From NCBI GenBank assembly GCA_005768755.1, contig VAFL01000010.1:62001-126000 (forward strand): DNA of 64,000 nucleotides, given 5' to 3'. Shown here piece after piece: positions 43,423 to 51,872 of the stretch. The translations under genes were made by a program, and so were the position numbers. The notes beneath the pieces were generated by a model. That model saw only the letters and a list, made by a program, of their open reading frames with translations. It made no database searches and was not told the origin of the DNA. The DNA comes from Paracoccus denitrificans (GTDB lineage: Bacteria; Pseudomonadota; Alphaproteobacteria; Rhodobacterales; Rhodobacteraceae). Within the stretch, counting starts at the first letter, position 1. Each line of letters starts with the position of its first letter.

Positions 43423-43865
43423 CTGCTAATCCGTCACACGCCATTGGATCCGGCTGGTGGCAGGTTGGCTGACGCGTCGTGCACCTAGCCCAGCCGGTGT
43501 CTGGTCATGCTGACAACCGAGAACGTTTTCGGGGTTGGCAACGCGTTTGCGCAGGCGGCCATCAATGACTCGTCACGCTGTGACGTTGGCGTATAGTCCG
43601 CGTAGTGGAAAGTGCTTAATAAATATGCGAAAATGTCGTTTTGGCTGGTCCATGGCAATGACTGATTCTGAGTATCGCTCTGTCAAGCAAACAGCGGCTT
43701 CGCAAAAAATGGGAAGAAGTATGAGCGTCCCAATTTCGCGCCGCCGAAGACATGCGCGACGAAAGGCTTCACCTGAAGTATCGATGCGACGTCGCACGTT
43801 CCCTTCGAAAGCTTGCGCCCTTTGACGCCGGCTGGACAGCCGCATGCGCAATCGCTATTGACGAT
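43423..43865. other. Intergenic stretch without a convincing gene
   Basis: Between the small HTH-like frame and the GntR gene I see no frame with a plausible protein and ribosome site. The stretch contains ATTGGATCCGG at 43443-43453, similar in core to the two GGATCC-centred operators downstream. The 43600-43700 part is AT-rich. Together with 43111-43233, which holds an inverted repeat GAGTGCGCA (43140-43148) / TGCGCACTC (43163-43171), it makes up the unannotated tRNA-downstream region. Confidence 0.5.
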
Positions 43866-43877
43866 ACTGGATCCAAT
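43866..43877. promoter_or_regulatory. Putative GntR-family operator (regulator gene)
   Basis: ACTGGATCCAAT at 43866-43877 lies immediately before the GntR ATG (43879). Its reverse complement shares eleven of twelve bases with the site in front of the DapA-like gene at 44732. Palindromes centred on GGATCC are common for FCD-type GntR regulators. The position over the ribosome-site region suggests autorepression. Confidence 0.5.
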
Positions 43878-43878
43878 T

Positions 43879-44604
43879 ATGAGCTCGCAGATCGCCGTGT
43901 CACAAAAAAATGCCTCAGAAAGAGTGACGAATCTTCTCCGCGAACGTATTTTGTCTGGCCTCTACGAAGATGGCTACGCGTTACGTCAGGAAAAGCTGGC
44001 GGCCGAACTCGGATGTTCCCGCATCCCCGTTCGCGAGGCCATAAAGCAGCTTGAGGCCGAGGGTCTGATTGTCACACTCCCACGCCGCGGCGCGATGGTC
44101 GCCGAGATGCCCGCAGATCGTATACGCGAGAGTTTTGAACTTCGCGCCGTGCTTGAGCCATGGCTAATAACGGCCGCCATTCCCCGGATGGATGAAAGCG
44201 ATTTTACGGCGGCTCAGGCCATCATTAATGAAATGGCCGACCTAGACCTGGAAGGTTGGGCCGACGCCAATTGGCGCTTCCACCGGGCACTTTATCAAAA
44301 GGCCGCCAAAGCGCATGCGCTGGAAATCCTGCAAAGAATACACGAAGGAACAGAGCGTTACGTTCGGGTCCACATGCGGCTGACGTCTGGGCACGACAAG
44401 GCCCAGAAGGATCATTCCCAGATCCTTGCGCACTGCCGCGCCCGCGACACACAGCGCGCCGTATCTGCGCTGACGACCCATATTCTGGACGTATCCGACA
44501 AGCTGATCGAAAGCGTCGAACTTGCCCGCGGCCTACGGCGGGACGAAACGCTTTTGCACCCGGCGCTTCGACAAGGCGCAAAGCGCGCTCAGGGCGACAC
44601 CTGA
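43879..44604 (+). CDS. GntR family regulator, FCD (FadR) subfamily
   Basis: A 241-residue GntR regulator. The winged HTH (about residues 10-75) reads RERILSGLYEDGYALRQEKLAAELGCSRIPVREAIKQLEAEGLI. The FCD ligand domain follows (about 85-215) with ELRAVLEPWLITAAIP, WADANWRFHRALYQKA and HSQILAHCRARD, where the His and Asp/Asn residues usually bind a metal. It lies upstream of, and in the same direction as, a DapA-family lyase and a TRAP transporter, which it presumably controls through the shared GGATCC-centred sites. The ligand is likely an organic acid related to the lyase substrate. Confidence 0.92.
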   Translation: MSSQIAVSQKNASERVTNLLRERILSGLYEDGYALRQEKLAAELGCSRIPVREAIKQLEAEGLIVTLPRRGAMVAEMPADRIRESFELRAVLEPWLITAAIPRMDESDFTAAQAIINEMADLDLEGWADANWRFHRALYQKAAKAHALEILQRIHEGTERYVRVHMRLTSGHDKAQKDHSQILAHCRARDTQRAVSALTTHILDVSDKLIESVELARGLRRDETLLHPALRQGAKRAQGDT

Positions 44605-44731
44605 ACGTATTTCCACATTAATCGACAAACGGCATCTGATCGCGCCCCTGACGCGCGGAATGCATTGCGCGCGCGCCCCTCCTGCAGTCGCGTAGGACAA
44701 AAAGATAGACATGCATCCATAATCGGATATT

Positions 44732-44743
44732 CTTGGATCCAGT
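44732..44743. promoter_or_regulatory. Putative GntR-family operator (lyase/TRAP operon)
   Basis: CTTGGATCCAGT at 44732-44743 lies 21 bases before the ATG of the DapA-like gene. The 11-mer TTGGATCCAGT is identical, in reverse orientation, to the site before the GntR gene. Two matching palindromes at the two promoters of a regulator and its neighbouring operon support a common operator. Confidence 0.55.
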
Positions 44744-44764
44744 TTTAGAGAATCAGAGGATCCC

Positions 44765-45670
44765 ATGAAGCTGACCGGTGTATTCCCCGCAAGCACGACC
44801 AAGCTGAACAAGTCGGGCGAGATCGATATCGAAGCCTGCCAAATATCTTACGAGCGCCTGATCGAAAGCGGCGTTTCTGGCATCATCGTCCTGCCGATGC
44901 TGGGCGAAAACCCCTGCATGACACCTGGCGAGAAGGAGGCCGTGATCCGCGCAGCGGTCGAGGTCAGCAAGGGCCGTGTTCCCGTTCTTGCCGGGCTTGC
45001 CGAAGGATCGATGTCTGACGCGGTTGCGGCCGCGAAACGCTATGCCTCCTGGGGGGCAGAGGGCTTCATGGCCTTCCCGTCGACGGCCTACAAGACCGAC
45101 CCGCGCGAGACTGTGGCCTGGTATCGTGGCCTGGGCAAAGCGACGGACAAGCCGATCATGATCTACAACAATCCGATCGCTTATGGTGTCGACGTCACGC
45201 CGGACCTTCTCGCCGAACTCGCGGATGTCGACACCATCGCCGCCGTCAAGGAGGAAACCGGGGATGTCCGTCGCATTACCGATATCTACAACACCGTTGG
45301 CGACCGCTTCAAAGTCTTCTGCGGCGTTGATGATCTGATTCTGGAAAGCGTGGCCCTGGGTGCAACGGGTTGGGTCTCGGGCATGACCAACGCCTGGCCG
45401 CGCGAATGTGTAAAGCTGTTCGAGTTGTGCGCCGCCGGCAAATTCGCCGAAGCCCTCCCGCTGTATCGGCTGCTGACGCCCTCGTTCCATCTCGATACTG
45501 ATGTCAAGCTGGTCCAGTATATCAAACTTGCCGAGCACCTGACCGAAGGTGCGCCCGAATGGGTTCGTGCGCCCCGCTTGCCGCTTGAAGGTGACGAGCG
45601 TGCGCATGTGACGGCGGTGATCGAGGCCACGATAGCGGCCCTTAAATCCGCCAAGCAGGCAGCGGCCTGA
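44765..45670 (+). CDS. Dihydrodipicolinate synthase/N-acetylneuraminate lyase superfamily protein
   Basis: A 301-residue (beta/alpha)8 class I aldolase-type enzyme. The Schiff-base lysine is Lys162 in VKEETGD and the catalytic Tyr134 lies in IYNNPIAYG. The phosphate-free substrate loop region VLPMLGENPCMTPGEKEAVI replaces the GTTGE motif of true DapA with a MLGEN sequence, so it is unlikely to be the lysine-pathway enzyme. Relatives linked to TRAP cassettes act on hydroxyproline-derived pyrrolines, keto-sugar acids or similar compounds. The substrate is open. AGAGGA before the ATG is the ribosome site. The stop lies next to the dctQ start. Confidence 0.85.
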   Translation: MKLTGVFPASTTKLNKSGEIDIEACQISYERLIESGVSGIIVLPMLGENPCMTPGEKEAVIRAAVEVSKGRVPVLAGLAEGSMSDAVAAAKRYASWGAEGFMAFPSTAYKTDPRETVAWYRGLGKATDKPIMIYNNPIAYGVDVTPDLLAELADVDTIAAVKEETGDVRRITDIYNTVGDRFKVFCGVDDLILESVALGATGWVSGMTNAWPRECVKLFELCAAGKFAEALPLYRLLTPSFHLDTDVKLVQYIKLAEHLTEGAPEWVRAPRLPLEGDERAHVTAVIEATIAALKSAKQAAA

Positions 45671-45672
45671 TC

Positions 45673-46233
45673 GTGTCGAGCGGCGACCAGCACGTCGCGA
45701 CGCCGGGCGCGATCCGCACCATCGACAGCGGCCTGAACAGGGTGGCCGCTGTCATGGTCGGCACGATGCTTTCACTCGCGGCGGCCGCGGTATTCCTGCA
45801 AATTCTCGTGCGCTTTGCACTGCCACCGCTTGGCGTCGTCATCTCGGCGCCCTGGACTGAGGAGAGCGCGCGGTTTCTGATCACATGGTCCGTGTTCCTG
45901 GGCGCTGCCGTGCAATGCCGTCGCGGCGGGCTGATCGCCGTGACGTCTTTGCCCGCCGCCCTGCCGCCCAACATGGGCCGCGCATTGCTGATCAGCAGCG
46001 CGATCCTGACCGCTGTGTTTTTCGGCTTCCTGCTTGCCATTGGTTGGAACTGGGCAATCGCCAGCGCTTCAGAACGTGCGACCGTTCTGCGCATCCCGAT
46101 GACGGCCGTCTATGCATCCATGCCGGTCGGATCGGCGCTGGCCATCCTCAATCTCGGGCTGTTCCTTATCGAATTGATCCGTGCCGACCAATCCGACGTG
46201 AAGCAAATCCTGTCCCCGGCAGCAACGGAGTGA
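45673..46233 (+). CDS. dctQ: TRAP transporter small permease DctQ
   Basis: A 186-residue protein with four hydrophobic segments (about 25-48, 66-83, 102-124, 143-165), typical of DctQ. WTEESARFLITWSVFLGAAVQCRRGG is the family block after the second span. The start is GTG at 45673, two bases after the lyase stop. It pairs with the adjacent DctM in the inner membrane. Na+-driven uptake of an organic acid is the family role. Confidence 0.88.
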   Translation: MSSGDQHVATPGAIRTIDSGLNRVAAVMVGTMLSLAAAAVFLQILVRFALPPLGVVISAPWTEESARFLITWSVFLGAAVQCRRGGLIAVTSLPAALPPNMGRALLISSAILTAVFFGFLLAIGWNWAIASASERATVLRIPMTAVYASMPVGSALAILNLGLFLIELIRADQSDVKQILSPAATE

Positions 46234-46235
46234 TC

Positions 46236-47510
46236 ATGGGCGTTTCCCTTATACCCGTACTGCTTGGCCTGTTCCTGGCCATCGGCGTTCCGATTGCCGC
46301 CACGCTTGGCCTGGTCACGCTTTACGGGCTGCATGCGCGGGGAATACCGCTGGTTTCGGCGATCCAATCCATGTTCGCCAGCCTCGACAGTTTTTCTCTG
46401 ATGGCGGTGCCGTTCTACATCCTGGCCGGCAATATCATGCAGGCTGGCGGAATTTCCGACCGCCTCGTCAGGCTGACCAACGCTATTGTTGGCTGGCTAC
46501 GCGGCGGTCTTGGTGCGGCGGCGGTGCTGACCAGCATGATCTTCGCCTGCATTTCCGGCTCATCATCCGCGACGACGGCGGCCGTTGGGGCGACAACCAT
46601 CCCCGCGATGGCAAAGAAGGGCTACCCAAAGCCGTTTGCAGCCTCGCTGGTTGCCGCGTCGGGCGAGCTTGGCGCGATCATTCCGCCGTCGCTGCCAATG
46701 ATCATCTACGGATTGGTGACGAATGCGTCGATCGGGGCGCTGTTCATTGCCGGCATCATTCCTGGGCTGATGATCGGCGGGTCTTTGGTCATTCTGGTTT
46801 TCGTCTGGGCGGCCGTGCAGGGCTTCGACCACACCGTTTCGGTAACACCCGCCCAATGGATGAAAGGCGTGATACGCGCATTCGGTGACTCGTTCTTGTC
46901 GCTGTTCATGCCGGTGCTCATCCTTGGCGGGATTTATTCAGGAATTTTTACACCGACCGAGGCCTCTGTCGTTGCCGTTGCCTACGGCCTGTTCATCAGC
47001 ATGGCGATCTATCGCGAGGTGTCCTGGGCCGAGATGGGCCGCGTCTTCATCCGGTCTGGCCTGACCTCTGCCGGCATTTTGTTGATCGTCGCAGTGGCTG
47101 CCGCCTTCGGCTTCGTCCTGACAATAAACCGCATCCCGCATCAGGTCGGCGAATGGATCGGCACCGTCGCGGGCGATCCCATCAGCTTCCTGATCCTCGT
47201 CAACGTGCTTCTGCTGATCGTCGGCATGTTTCTGGAAACGCTGGCCGCCATCGTCATTCTGGCGCCCATCCTGGCCCCAGTCGCGGCTTCCTATGGCATC
47301 TCGCCGATCCATTTCGGCATCGTCATGATCGTGAACCTTGCCATTGGCATGCTGACGCCCCCCATCGGCGTGAACCTGTTCATCGCCAGCGAAGTCGCCG
47401 GCCTCAAGGTCGAGAAGATGATCCGTGCCCTTCTGGTTTTCATCACTGTGTTGCTGATCAACCTCGCGCTGATTTCCTACCTGCCGTTCCTTTCGACAGC
47501 CCTGCTCTAA
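46236..47510 (+). CDS. dctM: TRAP transporter large permease DctM
   Basis: A 424-residue protein with about twelve spans. Signature regions are VPFYILAGNIMQAGGISDRL near 58, ISGSSSATTAAVGATTIPAMAKKGYPK near 104, the IPPSLPMIIYGLVTNASIGALF block near 147 and the C-terminal LTPPIGVNLF. The ATG at 46236 follows the dctQ stop by two bases. It forms the transport channel with DctQ and works with the binding protein encoded next. Confidence 0.93.
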   Translation: MGVSLIPVLLGLFLAIGVPIAATLGLVTLYGLHARGIPLVSAIQSMFASLDSFSLMAVPFYILAGNIMQAGGISDRLVRLTNAIVGWLRGGLGAAAVLTSMIFACISGSSSATTAAVGATTIPAMAKKGYPKPFAASLVAASGELGAIIPPSLPMIIYGLVTNASIGALFIAGIIPGLMIGGSLVILVFVWAAVQGFDHTVSVTPAQWMKGVIRAFGDSFLSLFMPVLILGGIYSGIFTPTEASVVAVAYGLFISMAIYREVSWAEMGRVFIRSGLTSAGILLIVAVAAAFGFVLTINRIPHQVGEWIGTVAGDPISFLILVNVLLLIVGMFLETLAAIVILAPILAPVAASYGISPIHFGIVMIVNLAIGMLTPPIGVNLFIASEVAGLKVEKMIRALLVFITVLLINLALISYLPFLSTALL

Positions 47511-47529
47511 CCAACAAGGAGAAAGAAGA

Positions 47530-48492
47530 ATGAACAAAATTGCAGCCACTTTTGCTTTCGGCGCCTTTGCATTGGCGTCGCCAGCACTGGCCGTTGACCT
47601 GACCATTGGTCACGTCCTGACCGAGGACAGTCACTATCACGCTGCCGCAACCAAATTTGCAGAACTGATCGCCGAGAAAAGTGACGGCGAGATCAACGTG
47701 ACGGTCTTCCCCGCCGGGCAGTTGGGTGGCGAGGTGCAGATGATCCAGAACGCGCGGTCGGGGGCGGTCGATATGGTCGTAACCGGAGAACCGCCGCTGG
47801 AAAACACCGTGCCGGAACTGGCGGTGCTGTCCCTGCCCTATCTGTTCGACAGCACGGATGCGGCAAATGCGGCCCTGCAAGGCGAGGGTGGCGACAAACT
47901 GCTCGGCTATATCGACAATCACGATCTGGTCGGCCTCGGCTTCGTGTCGGTGTTCGAGCGCAGCGTCTACGGCACCAAGCCCGTAAACAGCATCGATGAC
48001 ATGAAAGGCTTCAAGATCCGCGTCATTCAGGGACCCGGCTTTGTCGGCGCCTATGAAGCGCTTGGCGCCCAATCGACACCAATGGCCTATAGCGAAGTGT
48101 TTCTTGCGCTGCAAAGCGGGGTTGTGGACGGCGCTGAAGCATCACCGGAGCAGCTGATCCAGGACAAATTCGTCGAGGCAACCGATTACTTCAACCTGAC
48201 CAAGGTTCACCACATGGCTGCAGCAATGATCATGTCGAAAGCTTCCTTCGACAAGCTAACGCCGCAACAACAAGAAATGGTGCGCGAGGCCGCAAAGGAG
48301 GCGTCAGCGGCGTCGATCGATGTCTACAAGACCAATGCGGCCGAAGGGATGGAGCAACTGCAGGCAGCCGGTATAGAAATCATCGAGCCGGATCTCGGAC
48401 CCTTCATGGAAACCGCACGCGGCGCCTGGGACGGCTTGCTGGCAAATATCCCCGATGGTGACGAAAATCTGGCGCTGTTGACGAACAACTGA
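47530..48492 (+). CDS. dctP: TRAP transporter substrate-binding protein DctP
   Basis: A 320-residue periplasmic DctP-type protein with a signal peptide (about 1-21, ending SPALA). The mature domain contains IGHVLTEDSHYHAAATKFAELI, FPAGQLGGEVQMIQNARSGAVDMV and the carboxylate-binding Arg region KGFKIRVIQGPGF near 155, where Arg usually binds the ligand carboxyl group. AAGGAGAAAGAAG is the ribosome site. It closes the lyase-TRAP operon and is followed by a terminator. The ligand is an organic acid of unknown identity. Confidence 0.92.
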   Translation: MNKIAATFAFGAFALASPALAVDLTIGHVLTEDSHYHAAATKFAELIAEKSDGEINVTVFPAGQLGGEVQMIQNARSGAVDMVVTGEPPLENTVPELAVLSLPYLFDSTDAANAALQGEGGDKLLGYIDNHDLVGLGFVSVFERSVYGTKPVNSIDDMKGFKIRVIQGPGFVGAYEALGAQSTPMAYSEVFLALQSGVVDGAEASPEQLIQDKFVEATDYFNLTKVHHMAAAMIMSKASFDKLTPQQQEMVREAAKEASAASIDVYKTNAAEGMEQLQAAGIEIIEPDLGPFMETARGAWDGLLANIPDGDENLALLTNN

Positions 48493-48561
48493 ACGGGAAT
48501 TAGCGCAGGGCGCGAACAGCCCTTACACCTAATTCGCAGGATTGCGACCCTGCTGCCGACC

Positions 48562-48590
48562 GGCCGCATCTCCATTAAGATGCGGCCTTT
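48562..48590 (+). terminator. Intrinsic terminator of the lyase-TRAP operon
   Basis: GGCCGCATCT at 48562-48571 pairs perfectly with AGATGCGGCC at 48578-48587 around a six-base loop, followed by TTT, 69 bases after the dctP stop. Confidence 0.8.
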
Positions 48591-48690
48591 CCAACATTTA
48601 GCGCCGCATCTCATCGACCTATTACTTCAAAAATGCGGCGAGCAATGACCGCACGGGATTGCGAAACCGATGGGACGCGGCTGACACGCA

Positions 48691-48921
48691 GTGCTCGAAC
48701 CCGTCACAACAAAGCAAGCAATCGACCTGGCGTTAGAGGGTTACACGAGACCCGGCTCGGTCGGCCAGCATTGCGACAAGCGCTGCATCCGCGAACAGCT
48801 CGAACGGTATTATGGCGACGCAGGGTGCTCCAATATAACACCCAAGTTACAACCGGGAATTCCCCCACCGGGCGGCGGCTCTGGACCGGGCGGTACCGGC
48901 GTTACCACTGGCATCGTATAG
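48691..48921 (+). CDS. Possible 76-residue small protein
   Basis: A frame from GTG 48691 with an N-terminal helical part (TKQAIDLALEGYTRPG), three Cys (QHCDKRCIRE, DAGCSN) and a Pro/Gly-rich tail (PPPGGGSGPGGTG). It has no convincing ribosome site. It is followed nine bases later by a second tiny frame with a very good one. I do not recognise it. It could be a real small protein or the remains of a longer gene. Confidence 0.35.
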   Translation: MLEPVTTKQAIDLALEGYTRPGSVGQHCDKRCIREQLERYYGDAGCSNITPKLQPGIPPPGGGSGPGGTGVTTGIV

Positions 48922-48930
48922 GAGAAGTCA

Positions 48931-49002
48931 ATGGCCACCGGAAAAGAGGCATTGACGCGCCGTGCGCCAACCCCAAAAGATCGAGGGTTACGCCCGCAGT
49001 AG
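48931..49002 (+). CDS. Possible 23-residue ORF or truncated gene start
   Basis: AGGAGA at 48920-48925 lies five bases before ATG 48931, which opens 23 codons (MATGKEALTRRAPTPKDRGL and three more, then TAG). The Shine-Dalgarno quality suggests a true translation start, yet the frame ends almost at once, one base before the stop of the convergent 654-residue gene. A gene cut short by a past deletion is one explanation. Confidence 0.35.
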   Translation: MATGKEALTRRAPTPKDRGLRPQ

Positions 49003-49003
49003 T

Positions 49004-50968
49004 TCACGGGACCGCTGGTTCAAGAGTACGGCTTGACGGAGAGTAGATCTGCTGGTCCCCATCCTTGTACACACTGATGGTTCCGTCGGAATTGTCGTCG
49101 ATCTCGTCATACTCATAGGGCAACAGTTGCTCGCCCTCGAATGACCAGAGCGCGTGCTTTCCTTGCAGGTTGCCGGTCTCGAACAGGCGCAGATCGTCAA
49201 ACTCCCAGCTCCAGTCGAAGGGAACGTCCGAAATGACATTGCCATCTGCTCCAACCAGCAGCCTGCTGTCGCTGCCGCTCCTTCTGGCCTCATAGACCGT
49301 ATCACCGATCAGGGCGGCATATTCATAATCGCCGAAGATCCGGGCAATTTCCGGCGCAACTCCCGACAGGTCCGGCAATTCATGCCGCTCTGCAATCTGC
49401 AGTGCCGCTTGCGCGGCATAGGGGTTATCTGAAGAGCTGGCGCAAATCAGCTGGAACTGACCCCCCAGATCGCGGGCGCGATAGGCAAAATAGGACAGCT
49501 TGTCCGCACCAATTGCAGCCTGTGGCGATTGCAGGGACCAGATCGGATCGCCACGGTCCGGGCGATGCTTCGAGGGATCGAATTCGAAGGTGGCATCAGG
49601 CAGATACGCCTTTTGCGCGACCCATGCCGCGATATGATCCAAGCCCATGTCACGATGGGCAAGCCCGCTGAAGACCGAGTTGCTGGAGAATTCTTCATGC
49701 AGGGCCGTCGGGCTGTCACCGGTTCTGAGGCGCGGCGCGCAAACCAGATTTGCCTTGAACGCGCCAGCGAAGGGATCACCAAGCTGGGCCACCGGTTTCA
49801 GCCCGACAGTGCGGCGAAGTTCAGGTGACCGGGTCAGCAACCCCTCAACGGTTAGCCGTTCAGCAAATTTATCAGACTGTTCGGTGAAAGCATCCCGGCC
49901 TATGTCCAGATCCAACCCCTGTTCTGCAAACCACGACAGGGCGTCGAAATCTTGCGACGGAATGGCATCCGGATCGGGCGGGGCGTCGGTAATGCTGTTT
50001 GCGATCTGCCAGATTGTCGCAAGCTGGGCGCCGTCTTTCGGCGCGGCGCGGACGATATAGCCCATATCGCCCAAGGTCACGAAACGCTCAAAGAACATGG
50101 GCTTGCCGCGGCGCGCAACGACCATCGTTTCATCGTCTTCGTAAAGCAGACGCGTGTCGTCACTGGGAGGATCGAGCAGTTCCTTGCGATTTGCGGTGAA
50201 AATCCTGTTCAGATCATCTTTGGTGTCCAGCCGGATGCCCATCCATTTGCGGCCCGTCGCCCTGTCGTTGAACAGGTGAAATCCGTCGCCTTGTGGGGGA
50301 TCCAGCGCTGCCGTCACAGGTGCGGCGATGGTGCCAAGGTCGCCGGGAAGTATCTGCCGGTAAGTCACGGGCCCTGGTTCCTCTACTGCAGGCGGCAACT
50401 GGGCCTGCAGCTTGTCCATCTCCCCGTTCCACTGTGCCAGAACGGCCTCGCGTTCGACGCGGAGTTTGTCTTGCGCCGCGATCCGGTCACTCAGATCGTC
50501 CTCTGCGCGCTCGAAGCGCAGGCGAAAGTCCAGCCCGGCATCAAGTGCTGTTTCCGGGGCCCTGACAATAAAGCGATCCTCCTTGCGGGAATATGTCAGG
50601 AAAATCGGTCCGCCGCCGCTACCGACGGAATTAAAGGCCGTTTGCTGTCCGGAAGCGGGCAAAGACGCGGTAGCGGTCATGCCGAGTGCGACCAGACTGG
50701 CTGTCCGCGCGTCGGGGTCGATCATCAGATAGCCCTGCTGCGCCGCCTGGGCGAGTGCCTCTGCCATGTCAGCAAACACCGGTGCCAGGAAACCGTAGTC
50801 TTCCAGCACCGCTGGCTTGCCTGTCTCGGTATCGAAAAAGTCGATCCCGGTATAAGTGTAGCCGGTCGGTTCGGTCAGCCGGCTCAGCGGATCACGATTG
50901 ATCCAATAGACAGCAACAGCAGCAAGGCCGCAAAGGCCCAGAATGGCAGCGAGTATTCTGAACTTCAT
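49004..50968 (-). CDS. Large N-terminally anchored protein with WG-repeat-like C-terminus
   Basis: A 654-residue protein. An N-terminal hydrophobic segment (about 5-23, ILAAILGLCGLAAVAVYWI) is a signal anchor. A charged helical region follows near 155-195 (RFERAEDDLSDRIAAQDKLRVEREAVLAQW), likely a coiled coil. The C-terminal 110 residues contain strand-turn units such as LLVGADGNVISDVPFDWSWEFDDLR and KHALWSFEGEQLLPYEYDEIDD, which follow the WG-repeat pattern. The middle has two Cys far apart (LVCAPRL, LICASSS). It probably faces the periplasm. I do not recognise a named family for the whole; function unknown. Confidence 0.7.
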   Translation of the reverse strand: MKFRILAAILGLCGLAAVAVYWINRDPLSRLTEPTGYTYTGIDFFDTETGKPAVLEDYGFLAPVFADMAEALAQAAQQGYLMIDPDARTASLVALGMTATASLPASGQQTAFNSVGSGGGPIFLTYSRKEDRFIVRAPETALDAGLDFRLRFERAEDDLSDRIAAQDKLRVEREAVLAQWNGEMDKLQAQLPPAVEEPGPVTYRQILPGDLGTIAAPVTAALDPPQGDGFHLFNDRATGRKWMGIRLDTKDDLNRIFTANRKELLDPPSDDTRLLYEDDETMVVARRGKPMFFERFVTLGDMGYIVRAAPKDGAQLATIWQIANSITDAPPDPDAIPSQDFDALSWFAEQGLDLDIGRDAFTEQSDKFAERLTVEGLLTRSPELRRTVGLKPVAQLGDPFAGAFKANLVCAPRLRTGDSPTALHEEFSSNSVFSGLAHRDMGLDHIAAWVAQKAYLPDATFEFDPSKHRPDRGDPIWSLQSPQAAIGADKLSYFAYRARDLGGQFQLICASSSDNPYAAQAALQIAERHELPDLSGVAPEIARIFGDYEYAALIGDTVYEARRSGSDSRLLVGADGNVISDVPFDWSWEFDDLRLFETGNLQGKHALWSFEGEQLLPYEYDEIDDNSDGTISVYKDGDQQIYSPSSRTLEPAVP

Positions 50969-51238
50969 TCTTTCACCGACATCCTGGTTCTGGCCTGACC
51001 CTGTTCACGCATCGGGCGCGGCAGCTTTTGACGCCCCGCTTCTAGCTGGCAACATCATCGTGCACCACCAACGAAAGAAGTTTTCGGCTGATGTCCGTTT
51101 TTCACACAATGCCGCCCGGCGGGCTGCATTTGCCTTCCATCGCGACGGGACCCCTTATCACACGGACAATGAAATACAGGTCTACTGACTGGTCCTGAAC
51201 GTCACGACTTATCCCTTGTCGTGAACGATCATCAGGTT

Positions 51239-51739
51239 TCAATCAGACAATCCACGCAGATTGGCGATCATCGCATCAAGGGCTGCCATCACGTCGGCCA
51301 GCCGGTCGTCGCTGATACCGGTGGCCATCCGTGCGTCATGGGCCTTGGCGTGCCGGAACAACTCGGCCACCACCCGCTCTCCGCTGTCTGTCAGCCAGAC
51401 TGTCTTTGCACGCCGGTCCTGGTCCGAGGCGCGGCGTTCAAGGATGCCGTCCCTTTCCAGCCGGTCAAGAATCGTCACGAGGCTGGATTTTTGCAATCCG
51501 ACCGAGTCCGCCAGTCGGTTCTGCGCTTGTCCGGGGTTTTCCGATACCAGTCCCAGCAGCCCCAGATAGCGCGGCGCGACGCCGTAATCGGTCATCTGTT
51601 CTTCAAAGCTTCGATAAGCAAGTATCTGAGCAAGCCGCAGTTTATAACCAAGGGATTGTTCCACAGCAGTTGCCGTCAGAAAGCCGTCGTCGTCCTTTTG
51701 CGCCGCAATGGTCGGGTCGTCCTGCAAATGGGGCCTCAT
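51239..51739 (-). CDS. MarR family transcriptional regulator
   Basis: A 166-residue MarR-type winged HTH protein. The DNA-binding core (about 65-125) reads QNRLADSVGLQKSSLVTILDRLERDGILERRASDQDRRAKTVWLT, with the wing DxRR motif intact. Flanking helices for dimerisation surround it. It is divergent from the acyl-CoA ligase operon across 133 bp containing a near-palindromic site. MarR regulators of aromatic-acid CoA pathways often respond to the CoA thioester; that fits this context but is inference. Confidence 0.9.
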   Translation of the reverse strand: MRPHLQDDPTIAAQKDDDGFLTATAVEQSLGYKLRLAQILAYRSFEEQMTDYGVAPRYLGLLGLVSENPGQAQNRLADSVGLQKSSLVTILDRLERDGILERRASDQDRRAKTVWLTDSGERVVAELFRHAKAHDARMATGISDDRLADVMAALDAMIANLRGLSD

Positions 51740-51772
51740 TTCTTCTTGACCAACTGTTCGATACGGATATTA

Positions 51773-51784
51773 TTCGACATCGAA
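51773..51784. promoter_or_regulatory. Putative MarR operator
   Basis: TTCGACATCGAA at 51773-51784 is an inverted repeat with five-base arms and a two-base spacer. Related words lie nearby (TTCGATACG at 51758-51766 and GATCGAATCGTAT at 51793-51805). The site is 34 bases upstream of the MarR start and 89 bases before the ligase ATG. Inferred from position and symmetry only. Confidence 0.35.
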
Positions 51785-51872
51785 CTAATCGCGATCGAAT
51801 CGTATGATTGGCTTCAATTTGCCCTGCTTGAGGAGGCAGAGCAAGCAGACGGACCTTGGGGGAGGCAACAAG

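Noticed and set aside
43535..43825. A 96-codon basic plus-strand frame before the GntR gene
   Set aside because: It lacks a ribosome site and is Arg/Ser-rich without family features, and a competing minus-strand frame is equally open.
44765..45670. True dapA of lysine synthesis
   Set aside because: The substrate loop differs from DapA, and the gene is tied to a GntR regulator and a TRAP transporter, which points to catabolism.
50943..51188. An 81-codon plus-strand frame between the WG-like gene and marR
   Set aside because: It starts inside the 5' end of the opposite gene, has no ribosome site and no recognisable features.
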